From Patescibacteria group bacterium (lineage in GTDB: Bacteria > Patescibacteriota > Microgenomatia > UBA10105 > UBA927), in contig JAHJMO010000011.1 of the NCBI GenBank assembly GCA_018821245.1, positions 1-48,111 on the forward strand: a stretch of DNA of 48,111 bases, in the 5' to 3' direction. The notes under the pieces were generated by a model. That model saw only the letters and a program-made list of their open reading frames with translations, did not search any database and had not been told where the DNA came from. Position 1 is the stretch's first letter; each line of letters starts with the position of its first letter. The translations under genes were made by a program, and so were the position numbers. Positions 8,572 through 16,278 of this stretch are shown here, piece by piece.

Positions 8572-9444
8572 TTATAATTTCAGGCTCTTGAGGTATTTGC
8601 GAAAATCGCCGTTTATGTCTTTATGAACCAACGCGAACTCCACGACGGTCTTCAAATACTCAAGCTTGTTGCCCGTGTCATAATATTTAGCATTCTGCAC
8701 TTCGCACGCGTATACGGGCCGCTTCTTCATAAGCTCTTTAATGGCGTCAACCAGCCATATTTCGCCGCTTTTGCCGGGTTTAAGCTTCTCCAAGTACCCA
8801 AATATATCCGGCGTCAACACATAGCATCCGTGCGCTGCCAAATTTGACGGCGCCTCTCCTGTTTTGGGTTTTTCCACCATATCGGTCATCTGCCAGATAT
8901 TTTTTTCGATATTGATAACCTCGGCTATGCCGTATCGCGAAACTTCCGACCTCCCTACCCTGACGGCGGAAATGACAGGATCGCCGTATTTGTCAAACAC
9001 ATCGATACACTGTTTAGTTCGGGGAGGATTGGCATGTATAAACTCATCTCCCCAGATGGCGACAAACGGCTCGTCTCCGATAACCGGTTTGGCACATAAA
9101 ACAGGAGTACCATTGCCGTACGGACCTTTCTGGCGTATGTAAATAAAGTTGGCAAGCTCGGCTGTCCGCGTCACTTCTGCTACAAGCTTCTCTTTGCCTT
9201 GATCTTTCAGCATCTGGATAAGCTCGTTGGGGTAATCAAAGTGATCCTCTATGGCGCGCTTGTGCCATCCTGTGACTATAACGATATCCTTGATGCCCGA
9301 AGCCACCAATTCTTCGACCACATACTGTATAACCGGCTTGTCGACAATCGGAAGCATTTCTTTGGGCATTGCTTTGGTCTGGGGGAGAAACCTGGTCCCG
9401 AACCCTGCTGCTGGTATGACGGCTTTGCGAATCTTTGTTGTCAT
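8572..9444 (-). CDS. galU: UTP-glucose-1-phosphate uridylyltransferase (290 aa)
   Basis: Makes UDP-glucose from UTP and glucose-1-phosphate, the donor for many surface glycans. The N-terminus carries the nucleotidyltransferase signature (PAAGFGTRFLPQTKAMPKEM) followed by PIVDKPVIQYVVEE. Later blocks include IVTGWHKRAIEDHFD and MVEKPKTGEAPSNLAAHGCYVL, with good family length. The frame is open to 9492, but I start at 9444 because the family homology begins there and the promoter lies between. It pairs logically with GalT and the glycosyltransferase cluster downstream. Confidence 0.92.
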   Translation of the reverse strand: MTTKIRKAVIPAAGFGTRFLPQTKAMPKEMLPIVDKPVIQYVVEELVASGIKDIVIVTGWHKRAIEDHFDYPNELIQMLKDQGKEKLVAEVTRTAELANFIYIRQKGPYGNGTPVLCAKPVIGDEPFVAIWGDEFIHANPPRTKQCIDVFDKYGDPVISAVRVGRSEVSRYGIAEVINIEKNIWQMTDMVEKPKTGEAPSNLAAHGCYVLTPDIFGYLEKLKPGKSGEIWLVDAIKELMKKRPVYACEVQNAKYYDTGNKLEYLKTVVEFALVHKDINGDFRKYLKSLKL

Positions 9445-9462
9445 AGTATCAAAGGCCCATCC

Positions 9463-9492
9463 ATTGTATCCCTCCTGCAAAGACATTGTCAA
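9463..9492 (-). promoter_or_regulatory. galU promoter with an SD-like sequence inside the spacer
   Basis: TTGACA (9487-9492), an 18-nt spacer and TACAAT (9463-9468). The spacer contains AGGAGG, which would not be in the mRNA. The predicted start near 9456 leaves about 12 nt before the ATG, with no Shine-Dalgarno sequence. It overlaps the divergent promoter of the gene at 9513 (-10 TATGAT, 9498-9503). Confidence 0.65.
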
Positions 9493-9512
9493 TTTGTTAT
9501 GATTAAGCCATT

Positions 9513-11282
9513 ATGAATAAATGCCTCGTAATCGTCGTGGCGATTAGTATCATTGGATTCTTCTACACTACTTCTGTACAAGCCCAAAACTCCACTCCTA
9601 CGCCAACTCCTGTGATTTCGGAAATGAAAGTTGACGGCGGGGCGATAAGTGCGCGCATCCCATTGTCAAAAGAGGAACAATTTGCGGAAAAAATCAAGGG
9701 GATATTCCAGCCGATTCTCGACACTTTTAATATAAACTTCTCCGGCGCCGTCAAACCAGCCGGTAATAAGTTGAAAACTTTTGATCTTGACAGGATAGCC
9801 GGAATGCTTCAGGGAGCAGATGCTCCGCTGACGCCAAAGATCATCCAGGAGAAGACTATCAACTTTGACCCCGAACAGTATCCGCTTGCGGTAACCGGAA
9901 GAAGCAGGATCTGTGTCACAAATCCTGATACGGGTAAAACAGAAACGAGAGTAAGCCCGGATATTTACAGAACAGATCCGATACCGGCCCTCAATTACCT
10001 AAGCCAGTACGGCAGACGCCTGCGGTCTTTCTTTACTCCAGCCAAACAGACAAGCCAGGACTATACAGAAACGCCGCAGATAATCGGAGACAATATACCC
10101 GATTGCCAGACAGATGACCAGGGGAAAGAGCAGCTGTCTAAAAGTCAGGCGACAACCGGACAAAACACGTTTGATCAAAATCCCCCGCCATCGTTCATCA
10201 TCAATATCGCAGCAAAATTTCTGGAGCTTATCGGTAAATTCACAGGCGGCAGAATAGCCGCTTACGGCTTCCACGTCATCGCCCAACATACGCCGTACGC
10301 CGATGAAATAGATTGCTCGCTTTCCGGCGCCGGCTGCGGAAACCAGGGCGGGCTGGCGCTCACATTTGCCCCGTCTGTCCATGACCCCACACGCGGAGAA
10401 ATCAACGGGTCCCAGGATAATACGTTTGACAGCGGACTCACCGGAACCACAACGACGACCAATACCAGAACAGCCCGGACGAAATCCATCGAAAACAGCG
10501 GCAACTACATAAGCTGTGCAGTCCTGCCCAAAAGTCTCCAAGGACCCGAATGCCAACAAAACTGGCAAGAAAAAGGAGCCAAAGGTGGCAGTTGCGAAGG
10601 CAAACAACTGCCTGACCTTTCGGTTGCTGATAATTCCTGTAGCTTGTGTCATGTCGAAGAAATTGACGATTTTATAAAAAAAGTTAATCCCGACTATGCA
10701 AATCAGCTCCCCGAGGGCAAATTACCTCAAACTGCCATTGACGTCCTCAACAAAGCAGCCCAAACCTATAAAGTTCCAGCTGCTGTGCTTTTGGGGGCCA
10801 TGATACATGAAGGGTCCTTCACCTGGGACGATTGGAAATGGACCGAAAAAAATAGTATTTGTTGGGCTGTCGAGGGTGGTAAGATCGGACAGAAAACATT
10901 TGGAGACGATACCAGCTGCAAAAGCCATGCTCATCCTGCAACCGGCGCCAGGGGTGCTTTTGGCTGGATGGATTATTGGTTTGATAAAGTTAAAGATTCG
11001 GTTAAAAAAATTGACCCGGGACGTCAAATAATAGATCAGTGTAACATCTTAGACGGAGCTATGGCATTAGCAAACTCAATGTACCAAACTCAAGGCGGCG
11101 ATGCAACCGTGGCGCCTTCATGCCAAAATATGCCTCTTCTTCAAGGTGCAGGTCGAGCTGCTTCTTGCCGGGATTGGGATGAAAAGAGAGCAGCTACAGC
11201 ACAATTTACCTTTAACGGCCGGCTTTGTACGTCTGCCGTTCCCAGAACTGTCAATGCTTTCAAAAAATTCTACTGCAAATGA
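9513..11282 (+). CDS. Secreted Cys-rich protein with lysozyme-like C-terminus (589 aa)
   Basis: A signal peptide (residues 1-24, ending SVQAQ) and a Thr/Pro-rich stretch begin this secreted protein. The middle (about 40-370) is unrecognised and has many Cys. The C-terminal part, from about 405, resembles soluble lytic transglycosylases: YKVPAAVLLGAMIHEGSF holds a Glu where the catalytic Glu lies, followed by ARGAFGWMDYW and DGAMALANSMY. It could cut peptidoglycan during assembly of an envelope machine, as such proteins do in type IV secretion and pilus systems; that is inference. TATGAT (9498-9503) lies 9 nt before the ATG, so a leaderless start is likely. Confidence 0.7.
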   Translation: MNKCLVIVVAISIIGFFYTTSVQAQNSTPTPTPVISEMKVDGGAISARIPLSKEEQFAEKIKGIFQPILDTFNINFSGAVKPAGNKLKTFDLDRIAGMLQGADAPLTPKIIQEKTINFDPEQYPLAVTGRSRICVTNPDTGKTETRVSPDIYRTDPIPALNYLSQYGRRLRSFFTPAKQTSQDYTETPQIIGDNIPDCQTDDQGKEQLSKSQATTGQNTFDQNPPPSFIINIAAKFLELIGKFTGGRIAAYGFHVIAQHTPYADEIDCSLSGAGCGNQGGLALTFAPSVHDPTRGEINGSQDNTFDSGLTGTTTTTNTRTARTKSIENSGNYISCAVLPKSLQGPECQQNWQEKGAKGGSCEGKQLPDLSVADNSCSLCHVEEIDDFIKKVNPDYANQLPEGKLPQTAIDVLNKAAQTYKVPAAVLLGAMIHEGSFTWDDWKWTEKNSICWAVEGGKIGQKTFGDDTSCKSHAHPATGARGAFGWMDYWFDKVKDSVKKIDPGRQIIDQCNILDGAMALANSMYQTQGGDATVAPSCQNMPLLQGAGRAASCRDWDEKRAATAQFTFNGRLCTSAVPRTVNAFKKFYCK

Positions 11283-11373
11283 ACAGTTTCCTGGTGCTTC
11301 TTTACTTTTTTCTCCCTGTTTGCTACTATACTTTCTGCACCCCGGGGAGGGGGGCTTTTATTAGGTTTACAAT

Positions 11374-11589
11374 ATGGAAAAACCCATGATGCCGGCAATC
11401 GGCAAAGGAGCACCGGCTCACTTCATACAAGAAGTGATCACAGAGCTCAAAAAAGTGACCTGGCCCACGCGGCGGGAAACGGTAAAGCTCTCCGTAGTTG
11501 TCATTGCAATCTCAGTCATTGTGGGATTGTTTATCGGCGGCGTGGACGCATTGATTTTGAAAATCACAACCGCATTTTTTAAAAAATAG
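11374..11589 (+). CDS. secE: Preprotein translocase subunit SecE (71 aa)
   Basis: Small SecYEG subunit that clamps SecY. The signature FIQEVITELKKVTWPTRRET precedes one membrane helix (about 40-62), the normal single-helix bacterial form. It is followed 6 nt later by nusG, as in most bacteria. A TATACT hexamer at about 11327-11332 could be its -10, and the leader contains a C/G-run element before TTTTATT. Confidence 0.92.
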   Translation: MEKPMMPAIGKGAPAHFIQEVITELKKVTWPTRRETVKLSVVVIAISVIVGLFIGGVDALILKITTAFFKK

Positions 11590-11595
11590 TACGTT

Positions 11596-12267
11596 ATGAC
11601 TGACCAAAAACAACAAAAACCGATTATAGAGGACAAACCACAAACCGTGCCCGAAACGGCTGTCAAACAAGACCGGCCGGCTGAACCTCCAAAAACCGAA
11701 GAAAAAACCACGCCTGTCGCCGCTCCCGTCCTTGAGGTACCGGACAATGCCCGCTGGTATGTGGTGCACACCTATTCCGGGCATGAAAACAAAGTCGCGG
11801 CAAACGTAAAACAGCGCATAGAAACGCAGAAACTTTCCCATAAAATCTTTGACATCGTCGTTCCTACCCGCAACATCGTGACCGTCAAGCACGGCAAAAA
11901 AGAAGAGCAGAAAGAAAAAATTTTCCCCGGATATATTCTGGTGCGGATGGTTTTGGACGACGACACGTGGCTTGCGGTGCGCACCACCCAGGGGGTCACG
12001 GCGTTTGTGGGTGTGGGTAATAAGCCGACACCTATTTCTGACAAAGAAGTAGCCACCATCCTCAAATTCATGAGCATGGAGGCACCGAAATACAAAACCA
12101 CGTTCAGCGTGGGTGAAGCGATCAAAATCGTAGACGGGCCGTTTGCAGACTTTTTGGGGACGATTGACACGATCGATGTGGAAAAAGGTAAGGTCAGAGC
12201 GCTTGTATCAATCTTCGGCCGAGAAACACCTGTTGAACTAGATTTCTTGCAAATTAGCAAGCTCTAA
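11596..12267 (+). CDS. nusG: Transcription termination/antitermination protein NusG (223 aa)
   Basis: Binds RNA polymerase and links it to Rho or the ribosome. A low-complexity charged extension (about 1-50, rich in Pro, Glu, Lys) precedes the NGN domain (ARWYVVHTYSGHENKVAANV; IFPGYILVRM). The KOW domain is at the end (GEAIKIVDGPFADFLGTI). The extension is longer than in model bacteria. In most genomes rplK follows; here a transposase and a sigma factor intervene. Confidence 0.92.
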   Translation: MTDQKQQKPIIEDKPQTVPETAVKQDRPAEPPKTEEKTTPVAAPVLEVPDNARWYVVHTYSGHENKVAANVKQRIETQKLSHKIFDIVVPTRNIVTVKHGKKEEQKEKIFPGYILVRMVLDDDTWLAVRTTQGVTAFVGVGNKPTPISDKEVATILKFMSMEAPKYKTTFSVGEAIKIVDGPFADFLGTIDTIDVEKGKVRALVSIFGRETPVELDFLQISKL

Positions 12268-12274
12268 CCGAGTA

Positions 12275-12296
12275 ACCGAGGCCTGGCCTTGATTTC
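12275..12296. repeat. Left REP-like palindrome flanking the RAYT gene
   Basis: A GC-rich palindrome built on GAGGCCTGGCCTT. Its reverse complement matches the right-hand palindrome (12979-13000) closely. Its last bases (TTGATT, 12289-12294) serve as the -35 box of the transposase promoter. It also lies at the end of nusG, where a terminator hairpin would be expected. Confidence 0.65.
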
Positions 12297-12317
12297 GTTG
12301 CCTTTCCGCTCTATACT
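12289..12317 (+). promoter_or_regulatory. RAYT promoter, leaderless type
   Basis: TTGATT (12289-12294), a 17-nt spacer and TATACT (12312-12317), with 8 nt to the ATG at 12326. The -35 lies in the left palindrome. Confidence 0.6.
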
Positions 12318-12325
12318 CATACCAT

Positions 12326-12973
12326 ATGCCTCACCAGCCACGAATTCATGCACCAGACCTCTATTATCATGTCTACGCGCGTGGCAACAACAAAGAACCA
12401 ATATTTTTTGAAGACGCTGATTATCACCGGTTTTTGAACAATCTGGAAAACTATCGAGAGGATTTACATTATAAACTTTTCGGCTATTGTCTTTTGCCAA
12501 ATCATTTCCATCTTCTTTTGCAGGTAAAATCAACTCCCCTATCCAATATCATGCAAATCCTTATGACAGCATACACTATGTATATTAATAAAAAATACCA
12601 AAGAGTTGGGCATGTCTTCCAAGGAAGATACCAAAGCATCGTTATAGAAAAAGAAACATATCTCCTTCAGGTTCATCGGTATATTCACCTAAATCCCGTA
12701 AAATCAGGATTAGCCCGGTTGCCGGAAGAATATCTGTGGTCAAGCTATTCGCAATACTTCAAAGAAACAATCGACAAACCGCAAATCGAAACAAATGAAA
12801 TGCTCGAATTGTTTTCAAACAATCCTGATAATCAAAAAATGCTCTTTCGAGAATTTACACTTTCCGGTGTTGACAACGAATTTGATCCTCTCAAAGAACA
12901 TGTTAGAGGTATTCTTGGTGGACCAAAACTTGTACGAAAACTCACGAAGATGCTTAGAGGGGCTCATCCATAG
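12326..12973 (+). CDS. REP-associated tyrosine transposase, Y1/IS200-like (215 aa)
   Basis: A single-strand-specific HUH nuclease of the TnpA_REP (RAYT) group. The start resembles the family (PRIHAPDLYYHVYARGNNKE), the HUH motif is LPNHFHLLL, and the tyrosine region follows (YLLQVHRYIHLNPVKSG) with the typical LWSSY block. The length is normal and the frame intact. GC-rich palindromes lie just outside both ends, as expected for RAYTs that act on REP hairpins. Together with its palindromes it separates secE-nusG from rplK-rplA and seems to have cut the lipoprotein gene on its right. Confidence 0.9.
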   Translation: MPHQPRIHAPDLYYHVYARGNNKEPIFFEDADYHRFLNNLENYREDLHYKLFGYCLLPNHFHLLLQVKSTPLSNIMQILMTAYTMYINKKYQRVGHVFQGRYQSIVIEKETYLLQVHRYIHLNPVKSGLARLPEEYLWSSYSQYFKETIDKPQIETNEMLELFSNNPDNQKMLFREFTLSGVDNEFDPLKEHVRGILGGPKLVRKLTKMLRGAHP

Positions 12974-12978
12974 CTCTA

Positions 12979-13000
12979 ATCGAGGCCAGGCCTCGATTTT
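12979..13000. repeat. Right REP-like palindrome
   Basis: ATCGAGGCCAGGCCTCGAT is a near-perfect palindrome around GGCCAGGCC, followed by TTTT. It is inverted relative to the left palindrome (12275-12296). The preceding GCTCTAAYCGAG also occurs at 12261-12272 and 12973-12984. The palindrome replaces the downstream part of the lipoprotein gene on the other strand. Confidence 0.7.
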
Positions 13001-13069
13001 CTTACAGGCGGAAATAGATACCGCCAGAACAGCAAAGACAAAGAGAGTAACGAGCAGTTTTTTGTTCAT
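12998..13069 (-). pseudogene. Lipoprotein gene stub truncated at the REP palindrome
   Basis: An ATG at 13069 opens a textbook lipoprotein signal: Met-Asn-Lys-Lys, a hydrophobic core, and a lipobox ending Ile-Ser-Ala-Cys, then two Lys. An SD sequence (CAGGAG) lies 11 nt upstream. Directly after the two Lys codons the reading frame enters the REP palindrome and then the antisense strand of the transposase. So only the signal peptide remains. A consensus promoter 290 nt upstream still points at it. I infer truncation by insertion or REP-mediated rearrangement. Confidence 0.6.
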
Positions 13070-13121
13070 TTTTTCCTTTTCTCCTGAGTGATAAATTGGT
13101 TTTTGTTTTTTTTGTTTTTTT

Positions 13122-13186
13122 GGCTTCAAAGCATGCCAGAATGGGAACGAGGTCTACCTCATTCGCATATCGGCATGCTCAAAGCC
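13122..13186 (-). ncRNA. Long hairpin in the leader upstream of the lipoprotein stub
   Basis: Arms GGCTT and GCATGCC (13122-13137) pair with GGCATGC and AAGCC (13172-13186), and an inner GAGGT/ACCTC stem (about 13149-13160) caps the structure. On the minus strand it is followed by A-rich, not U-rich, sequence, so it is not a standard terminator. It belongs to a leader of roughly 285 nt that runs from the promoter at 13360-13388 to the ATG at 13069. I cannot assign a riboswitch class. Confidence 0.45.
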
Positions 13187-13284
13187 TGACCTTAAGGAGA
13201 AAAATTTTCCTACCTGGTTTTTAAAGAGCCCTTCGTCGCTTCGCGCTTCAGAGTAAACTCCATTTTGCAAAGCACTAAGGAGAA

Positions 13285-13344
13285 TAACCCGCCAAACACT
13301 AAAAATGCACCTCAAAACGGCGCATCTACGTCAATGGCAGGTTA
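13285..13344 (-). ncRNA. 5' structured element with TAACCTGCCA/TGGCGGGTTA stem
   Basis: The outer arms are identical to those of the 2727-2749 hairpin. Here they enclose 40 nt that form an inner stem (ATGCGCC with GGTGCAT). The element starts about 10 nt after the predicted transcription start. Both loci therefore carry the same stem at the 5' end of a transcript. Confidence 0.4.
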
Positions 13345-13359
13345 ATTCATAAGATATAT

Positions 13360-13388
13360 ATTATAGGATATTTCTCTTAATTTGTCAA
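13360..13388 (-). promoter_or_regulatory. Consensus sigma-70 promoter, leftward
   Basis: TTGACA (13383-13388), exactly 17 nt, TATAAT (13360-13365): a perfect match to the housekeeping consensus. It reads into the structured leader and the lipoprotein stub. Confidence 0.8.
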
Positions 13389-13445
13389 GCCTATAGGTCT
13401 AAATATTGACTAAAAAAATACGCGTTGTACTACCCTATATAGGCT

Positions 13446-13580
13446 ATGAGAGAAGCAAATAGAAAAACAAAACCAATAGCTGAAGAGGCCGGAAAACCGG
13501 CAACAGCAGAAGTTTTTAAGGATTTATCGCTGCGGTTGAAGACTGAAGAAATCCGTCCGAAGCAGGCAGGCAACAACTAA
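13446..13580 (+). CDS. Possible small protein (44 aa)
   Basis: A 44-codon frame, rich in Lys, Glu and Ala (MREANRKTKPIAEEAG...). It starts shortly after a possible promoter (TTGACT near 13407, CTATAT just before the ATG). A GCCGG/CCGGC hairpin lies within codons 15-19. No Shine-Dalgarno sequence and no recognised family. It sits between the lipoprotein promoter (divergent) and the sigma factor (convergent). It may be spurious. Confidence 0.35.
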   Translation: MREANRKTKPIAEEAGKPATAEVFKDLSLRLKTEEIRPKQAGNN

Positions 13581-13606
13581 TCCGTCTTTCCCTCCCTCTG
13601 CTTGGA

Positions 13607-14596
13607 TCATTTGGATTTACTTTTGGGCATCACGTCAAAAGTCATATAATAGCGAAGCAATCTCAAAGCTTTTGATTCCATTTGCCGCGCGCGTTCCCGC
13701 GTAAACTTATATTTTGCGGCAACCTCATCAAGTGTTGCGTCATAGTAATTCCGTAATATGATAATATCGGCAAGTCGTGGGGGCAAAAGAGCCAGCCCTT
13801 GCTCCATCTTTAATAGTTCGTCATGACTGGATATGTCAAACGATTCCTGCCTATACATATTATCAAAAGAATCAGAGCGCTCTTCGTCATTATTCTCCAC
13901 ATCGTCCTCCGGTTGAATATTTTCAGATTGCAGGGCCAGGACAACCCGCTCCGGCTTCTCTCCGATTTGCTCTGCGATTTCTCTTATCGATGGCTTGCGC
14001 AACAACGTTCCCAACAACAGTTCTTCTGCTCTTCGGATACTCGGTAATATATCGTTCAGGTGGGCTGGAACATGCACGGTTTTATCCTGTTGGAGAGTCC
14101 GTGTAATATAGTTTTTTATCCACCATGTCGCATATGAGCTAAACCGATACCCGAGTTCCGGATCAAATTTTACAACCGCTTTGAGAAGCCCCTCGTTGCC
14201 TCCTTGTATCAAATCCAATAAAGGCGTTCCGCGGTATAAGTACCTTTTGGCGACTGTGATGACCCACCTTGTATTGGCGAGTATCAAACGTTCTCGTGCC
14301 TCTTCTCCCTGCTGTACGGCATCCTGCGCATCAGTTATTTTTTCTGCACGTAGTCTACCGGAGACTAGCGATTTTTTGGCGGTTAACCCTTGTTGTATCG
14401 CTCTTCCTAAATCTTGCTCCTCTTTTGCGCTTAACAACGGAGCTTTCGCGGCATCCTTAAAATACAATCTCACCATGTCATCTTCTCGGACCGCCTGAAA
14501 CAAAGAATCATCAGGTCCGTAATCTTCAATTGCCAGCAACTCATCTTCCGTGGGCCCCTCTGATACCCGCCCCGCTTGCTCCTGTTTTATGGTCAT
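13607..14596 (-). CDS. Second sigma-70 family factor (329 aa)
   Basis: A shorter sigma factor with no region 1.1. Region 1.2 (MVRLYFKDAAKAPLLSAKEE), region 2 (NTRWVITVAKRYLYRG, DLIQGGNEGLLKAVVKFDP, FSSYATWWIKNYI), region 3 (KPSIREIAEQIGEKPERV) and region 4 (LDEVAAKYKFTRERARQME) are all present. Region 2 has Gly (IQGGN) where the first sigma has Asp (IQDGN). This fits a group 2 or alternative sigma factor. It lies opposite to the ribosomal-protein genes. TATAAT (plus-strand ATTATA 14606-14611) is 9 nt before the ATG, so its mRNA should be leaderless. Confidence 0.88.
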   Translation of the reverse strand: MTIKQEQAGRVSEGPTEDELLAIEDYGPDDSLFQAVREDDMVRLYFKDAAKAPLLSAKEEQDLGRAIQQGLTAKKSLVSGRLRAEKITDAQDAVQQGEEARERLILANTRWVITVAKRYLYRGTPLLDLIQGGNEGLLKAVVKFDPELGYRFSSYATWWIKNYITRTLQQDKTVHVPAHLNDILPSIRRAEELLLGTLLRKPSIREIAEQIGEKPERVVLALQSENIQPEDDVENNDEERSDSFDNMYRQESFDISSHDELLKMEQGLALLPPRLADIIILRNYYDATLDEVAAKYKFTRERARQMESKALRLLRYYMTFDVMPKSKSK

Positions 14597-14763
14597 AAGG
14601 GCTCTATTATATCGTATTTACAAAATAACGCGTTTTGTGCTAACATACGATTACTTCGTGCAATGGGCGCGAGGGAGAAACCGGAAGACCAGGTTTCGAA
14701 AGATAATACACTTCCTTAAGTCTATCTTCTTTCGTACCTCTTCCCGATTTACTAGAACATTGT

Positions 14764-14824
14764 TATATTGCTGTATTGCTATATTGTTAAATAACAATAG
14801 AACAATTTAACAATAGAACAATTA
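14764..14824. repeat. Octanucleotide repeats in the rplK leader
   Basis: Three units of the ATATTGCT type are followed by four of the AACAATAG/AACAATTT type, 8 nt each. The second set is roughly the inverse of the first, so the RNA could fold. They lie 10-70 nt upstream of the rplK start. Confidence 0.6.
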
Positions 14825-14833
14825 GTATTCCAT

Positions 14834-15259
14834 ATGGCTGTAAAAAAAATCAAAACCGTCATCAAGCTTAATCTTCCGGCAGGCACTGCTACTGCTGCTC
14901 CGCCTGTAGGTCCTGCCCTTGGACAGCATGGACTACCGATCATGGAATTCATCAAGGCATACAATGAACGCACAGCAAAACTCAAAGGCCAAATCATCCC
15001 AGCGGTCATAACCGTATATGTAGACCGGACGTTTTCCTTCATAACCAAACTTCCGCCTGTTGCGGCAATGATAAAAAAAACGCTTGGACTGGAAAAGGGC
15101 GGCGGCAAAACAGGCCGGGAATCAGTGGGGAAACTCACAAAGGAACAGGTAACTCAAATTGCGAAAGATAAACTCGGAGACTTGAATACAGATTCTGTAG
15201 AAGCGGCGGCAAAAATCATAGAAGGAACGGCCAAATCTATGGGAATCGATACTGAATAA
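14834..15259 (+). CDS. rplK: 50S ribosomal protein L11 (141 aa)
   Basis: Binds the GTPase-associated rRNA of the large subunit. Starts with the typical KTVIKLNLPAGTATAAPPVGPALGQHG and keeps the family length. The C-terminal RNA-binding domain follows (LTKEQVTQIAKDKLGDLNTDSVEAAAKIIEGTAKSMGI, quoted here as its general region). It opens the L11-L1-L10-L7/L12 block but is separated from nusG by the transposase/sigma segment, so it needs its own promoter. No SD is visible. Confidence 0.95.
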   Translation: MAVKKIKTVIKLNLPAGTATAAPPVGPALGQHGLPIMEFIKAYNERTAKLKGQIIPAVITVYVDRTFSFITKLPPVAAMIKKTLGLEKGGGKTGRESVGKLTKEQVTQIAKDKLGDLNTDSVEAAAKIIEGTAKSMGIDTE

Positions 15260-15335
15260 TTGCAAATTTTGCAAATTACCGAATTGCGAATTATTTTGCA
15301 ATGAAATAACTGACAATTCGTAATGTAAAAAAAGT

Positions 15336-16208
15336 ATGGGAAAAATCAGAGTAGCAACACTCGGCAGTGAAGAAGAAAAAGAACAAAAACGACGAGCCGA
15401 TGCCCGGCGTCAAACGAAAAAGTCAAAAAAGTCTAAGGTCGAGGGTATCGGTCTTAAAGGTGGCGAGCGCGTTGCCGTGGTTGAAGGCGGAGACATCAAA
15501 ACCGAGTACAAACAGCTCATCGGGGAAGTGGAAAAAGGAGCAACAAAGCCCGCCAAAGGCGGATCGGCCTCTGGCCGAAAAAAAGTCAAAATCCGCATTC
15601 GATCAAAACGGTACAAGAGGGTGGCGGGGCTCGTTGATAAAACCAAACTTTATCCCCTGGCCGACGCTGTTGCGCTTGTCAAAAAGACCAGCTTAACACG
15701 GTTTGATGGGGCTGTGGAGCTTCATGTCAATCTCTCCCCAACCGCTCTTGGCGAAAAAAATCCGCCAGCTGGCGGAGTACGCGGATCCGTAAGCCTCCCA
15801 CACGGCACCGGACGCCAGGTGCGCGTGGCTATCGCTGATGAAGCGCTGATTTCAGCTGTTGAAAAGGGTGTTATAAATTTTGACATACTCGTGGCGCATC
15901 CGTCTCTTATGCCAAAACTGGCCAAAGTTGCGCGAATCCTTGGGCCCAAAGGACTTATGCCCAATCCCAAAACAGGTACGATTTCGGAAGATCCCGCCAA
16001 AACCGCAGAAAGCCTGTCGCACGGCAAAGTAAACTTTAAAACCGAACCCGACAATCCTATCGTCCACATGGTTGTCGGAAAGATATCATTTGATGATACA
16101 AAGCTTATAGACAATACGAGTGCCGTCCTGGATGCCATAGGACGCATGAAAATCGCAAGTGCTACCATTGCCTCCACCATGGGGCCGGGGATAAAGATAA
16201 TGATGTAA
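15336..16208 (+). CDS. rplA: 50S ribosomal protein L1 with basic N-terminal extension (290 aa)
   Basis: The L1 stalk protein. The core begins at about residue 85 (KRYKRVAGLVDKTKLYPL) and contains GPKGLMPNPKTGT and a C-terminal DAIGRMKIASATIASTMGP block. Before the core lies an extension of about 85 residues rich in Lys, Arg and Glu, which model-bacterial L1 lacks. The core also holds PPAGG (about 143-147), encoded by a CCGCCAGCTGGCGG palindrome (15762-15775), at a place where relatives are usually shorter. Some CPR lineages lack L1; this one has it. Confidence 0.93.
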   Translation: MGKIRVATLGSEEEKEQKRRADARRQTKKSKKSKVEGIGLKGGERVAVVEGGDIKTEYKQLIGEVEKGATKPAKGGSASGRKKVKIRIRSKRYKRVAGLVDKTKLYPLADAVALVKKTSLTRFDGAVELHVNLSPTALGEKNPPAGGVRGSVSLPHGTGRQVRVAIADEALISAVEKGVINFDILVAHPSLMPKLAKVARILGPKGLMPNPKTGTISEDPAKTAESLSHGKVNFKTEPDNPIVHMVVGKISFDDTKLIDNTSAVLDAIGRMKIASATIASTMGPGIKIMM

Positions 16209-16230
16209 TCTCCCGAATGATAAATCCCTA

Positions 16231-16260
16231 TTGTACTTTTGTACAAAACCTTGCTATACT
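16231..16260 (+). promoter_or_regulatory. Promoter for rplJ-rplL
   Basis: TTGTAC (16231-16236), an 18-nt spacer and TATACT (16255-16260). The start near 16267 gives a leader of about 100 nt. Confidence 0.65.
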
Positions 16261-16278
16261 TCGCGTATCCTAAAGACA

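Noticed and set aside
9445-9492. N-terminal extension of GalU
   Set aside because: The stretch holds the promoter and precedes the start of family similarity.
12815-13129. Full-length lipoprotein on the minus strand
   Set aside because: Only the signal peptide is native-looking; the rest is the REP palindrome and the antisense of the transposase gene.
13122-13186. Intrinsic terminator
   Set aside because: No T-run follows the hairpin on the minus strand, and on the plus strand the T-run precedes it.
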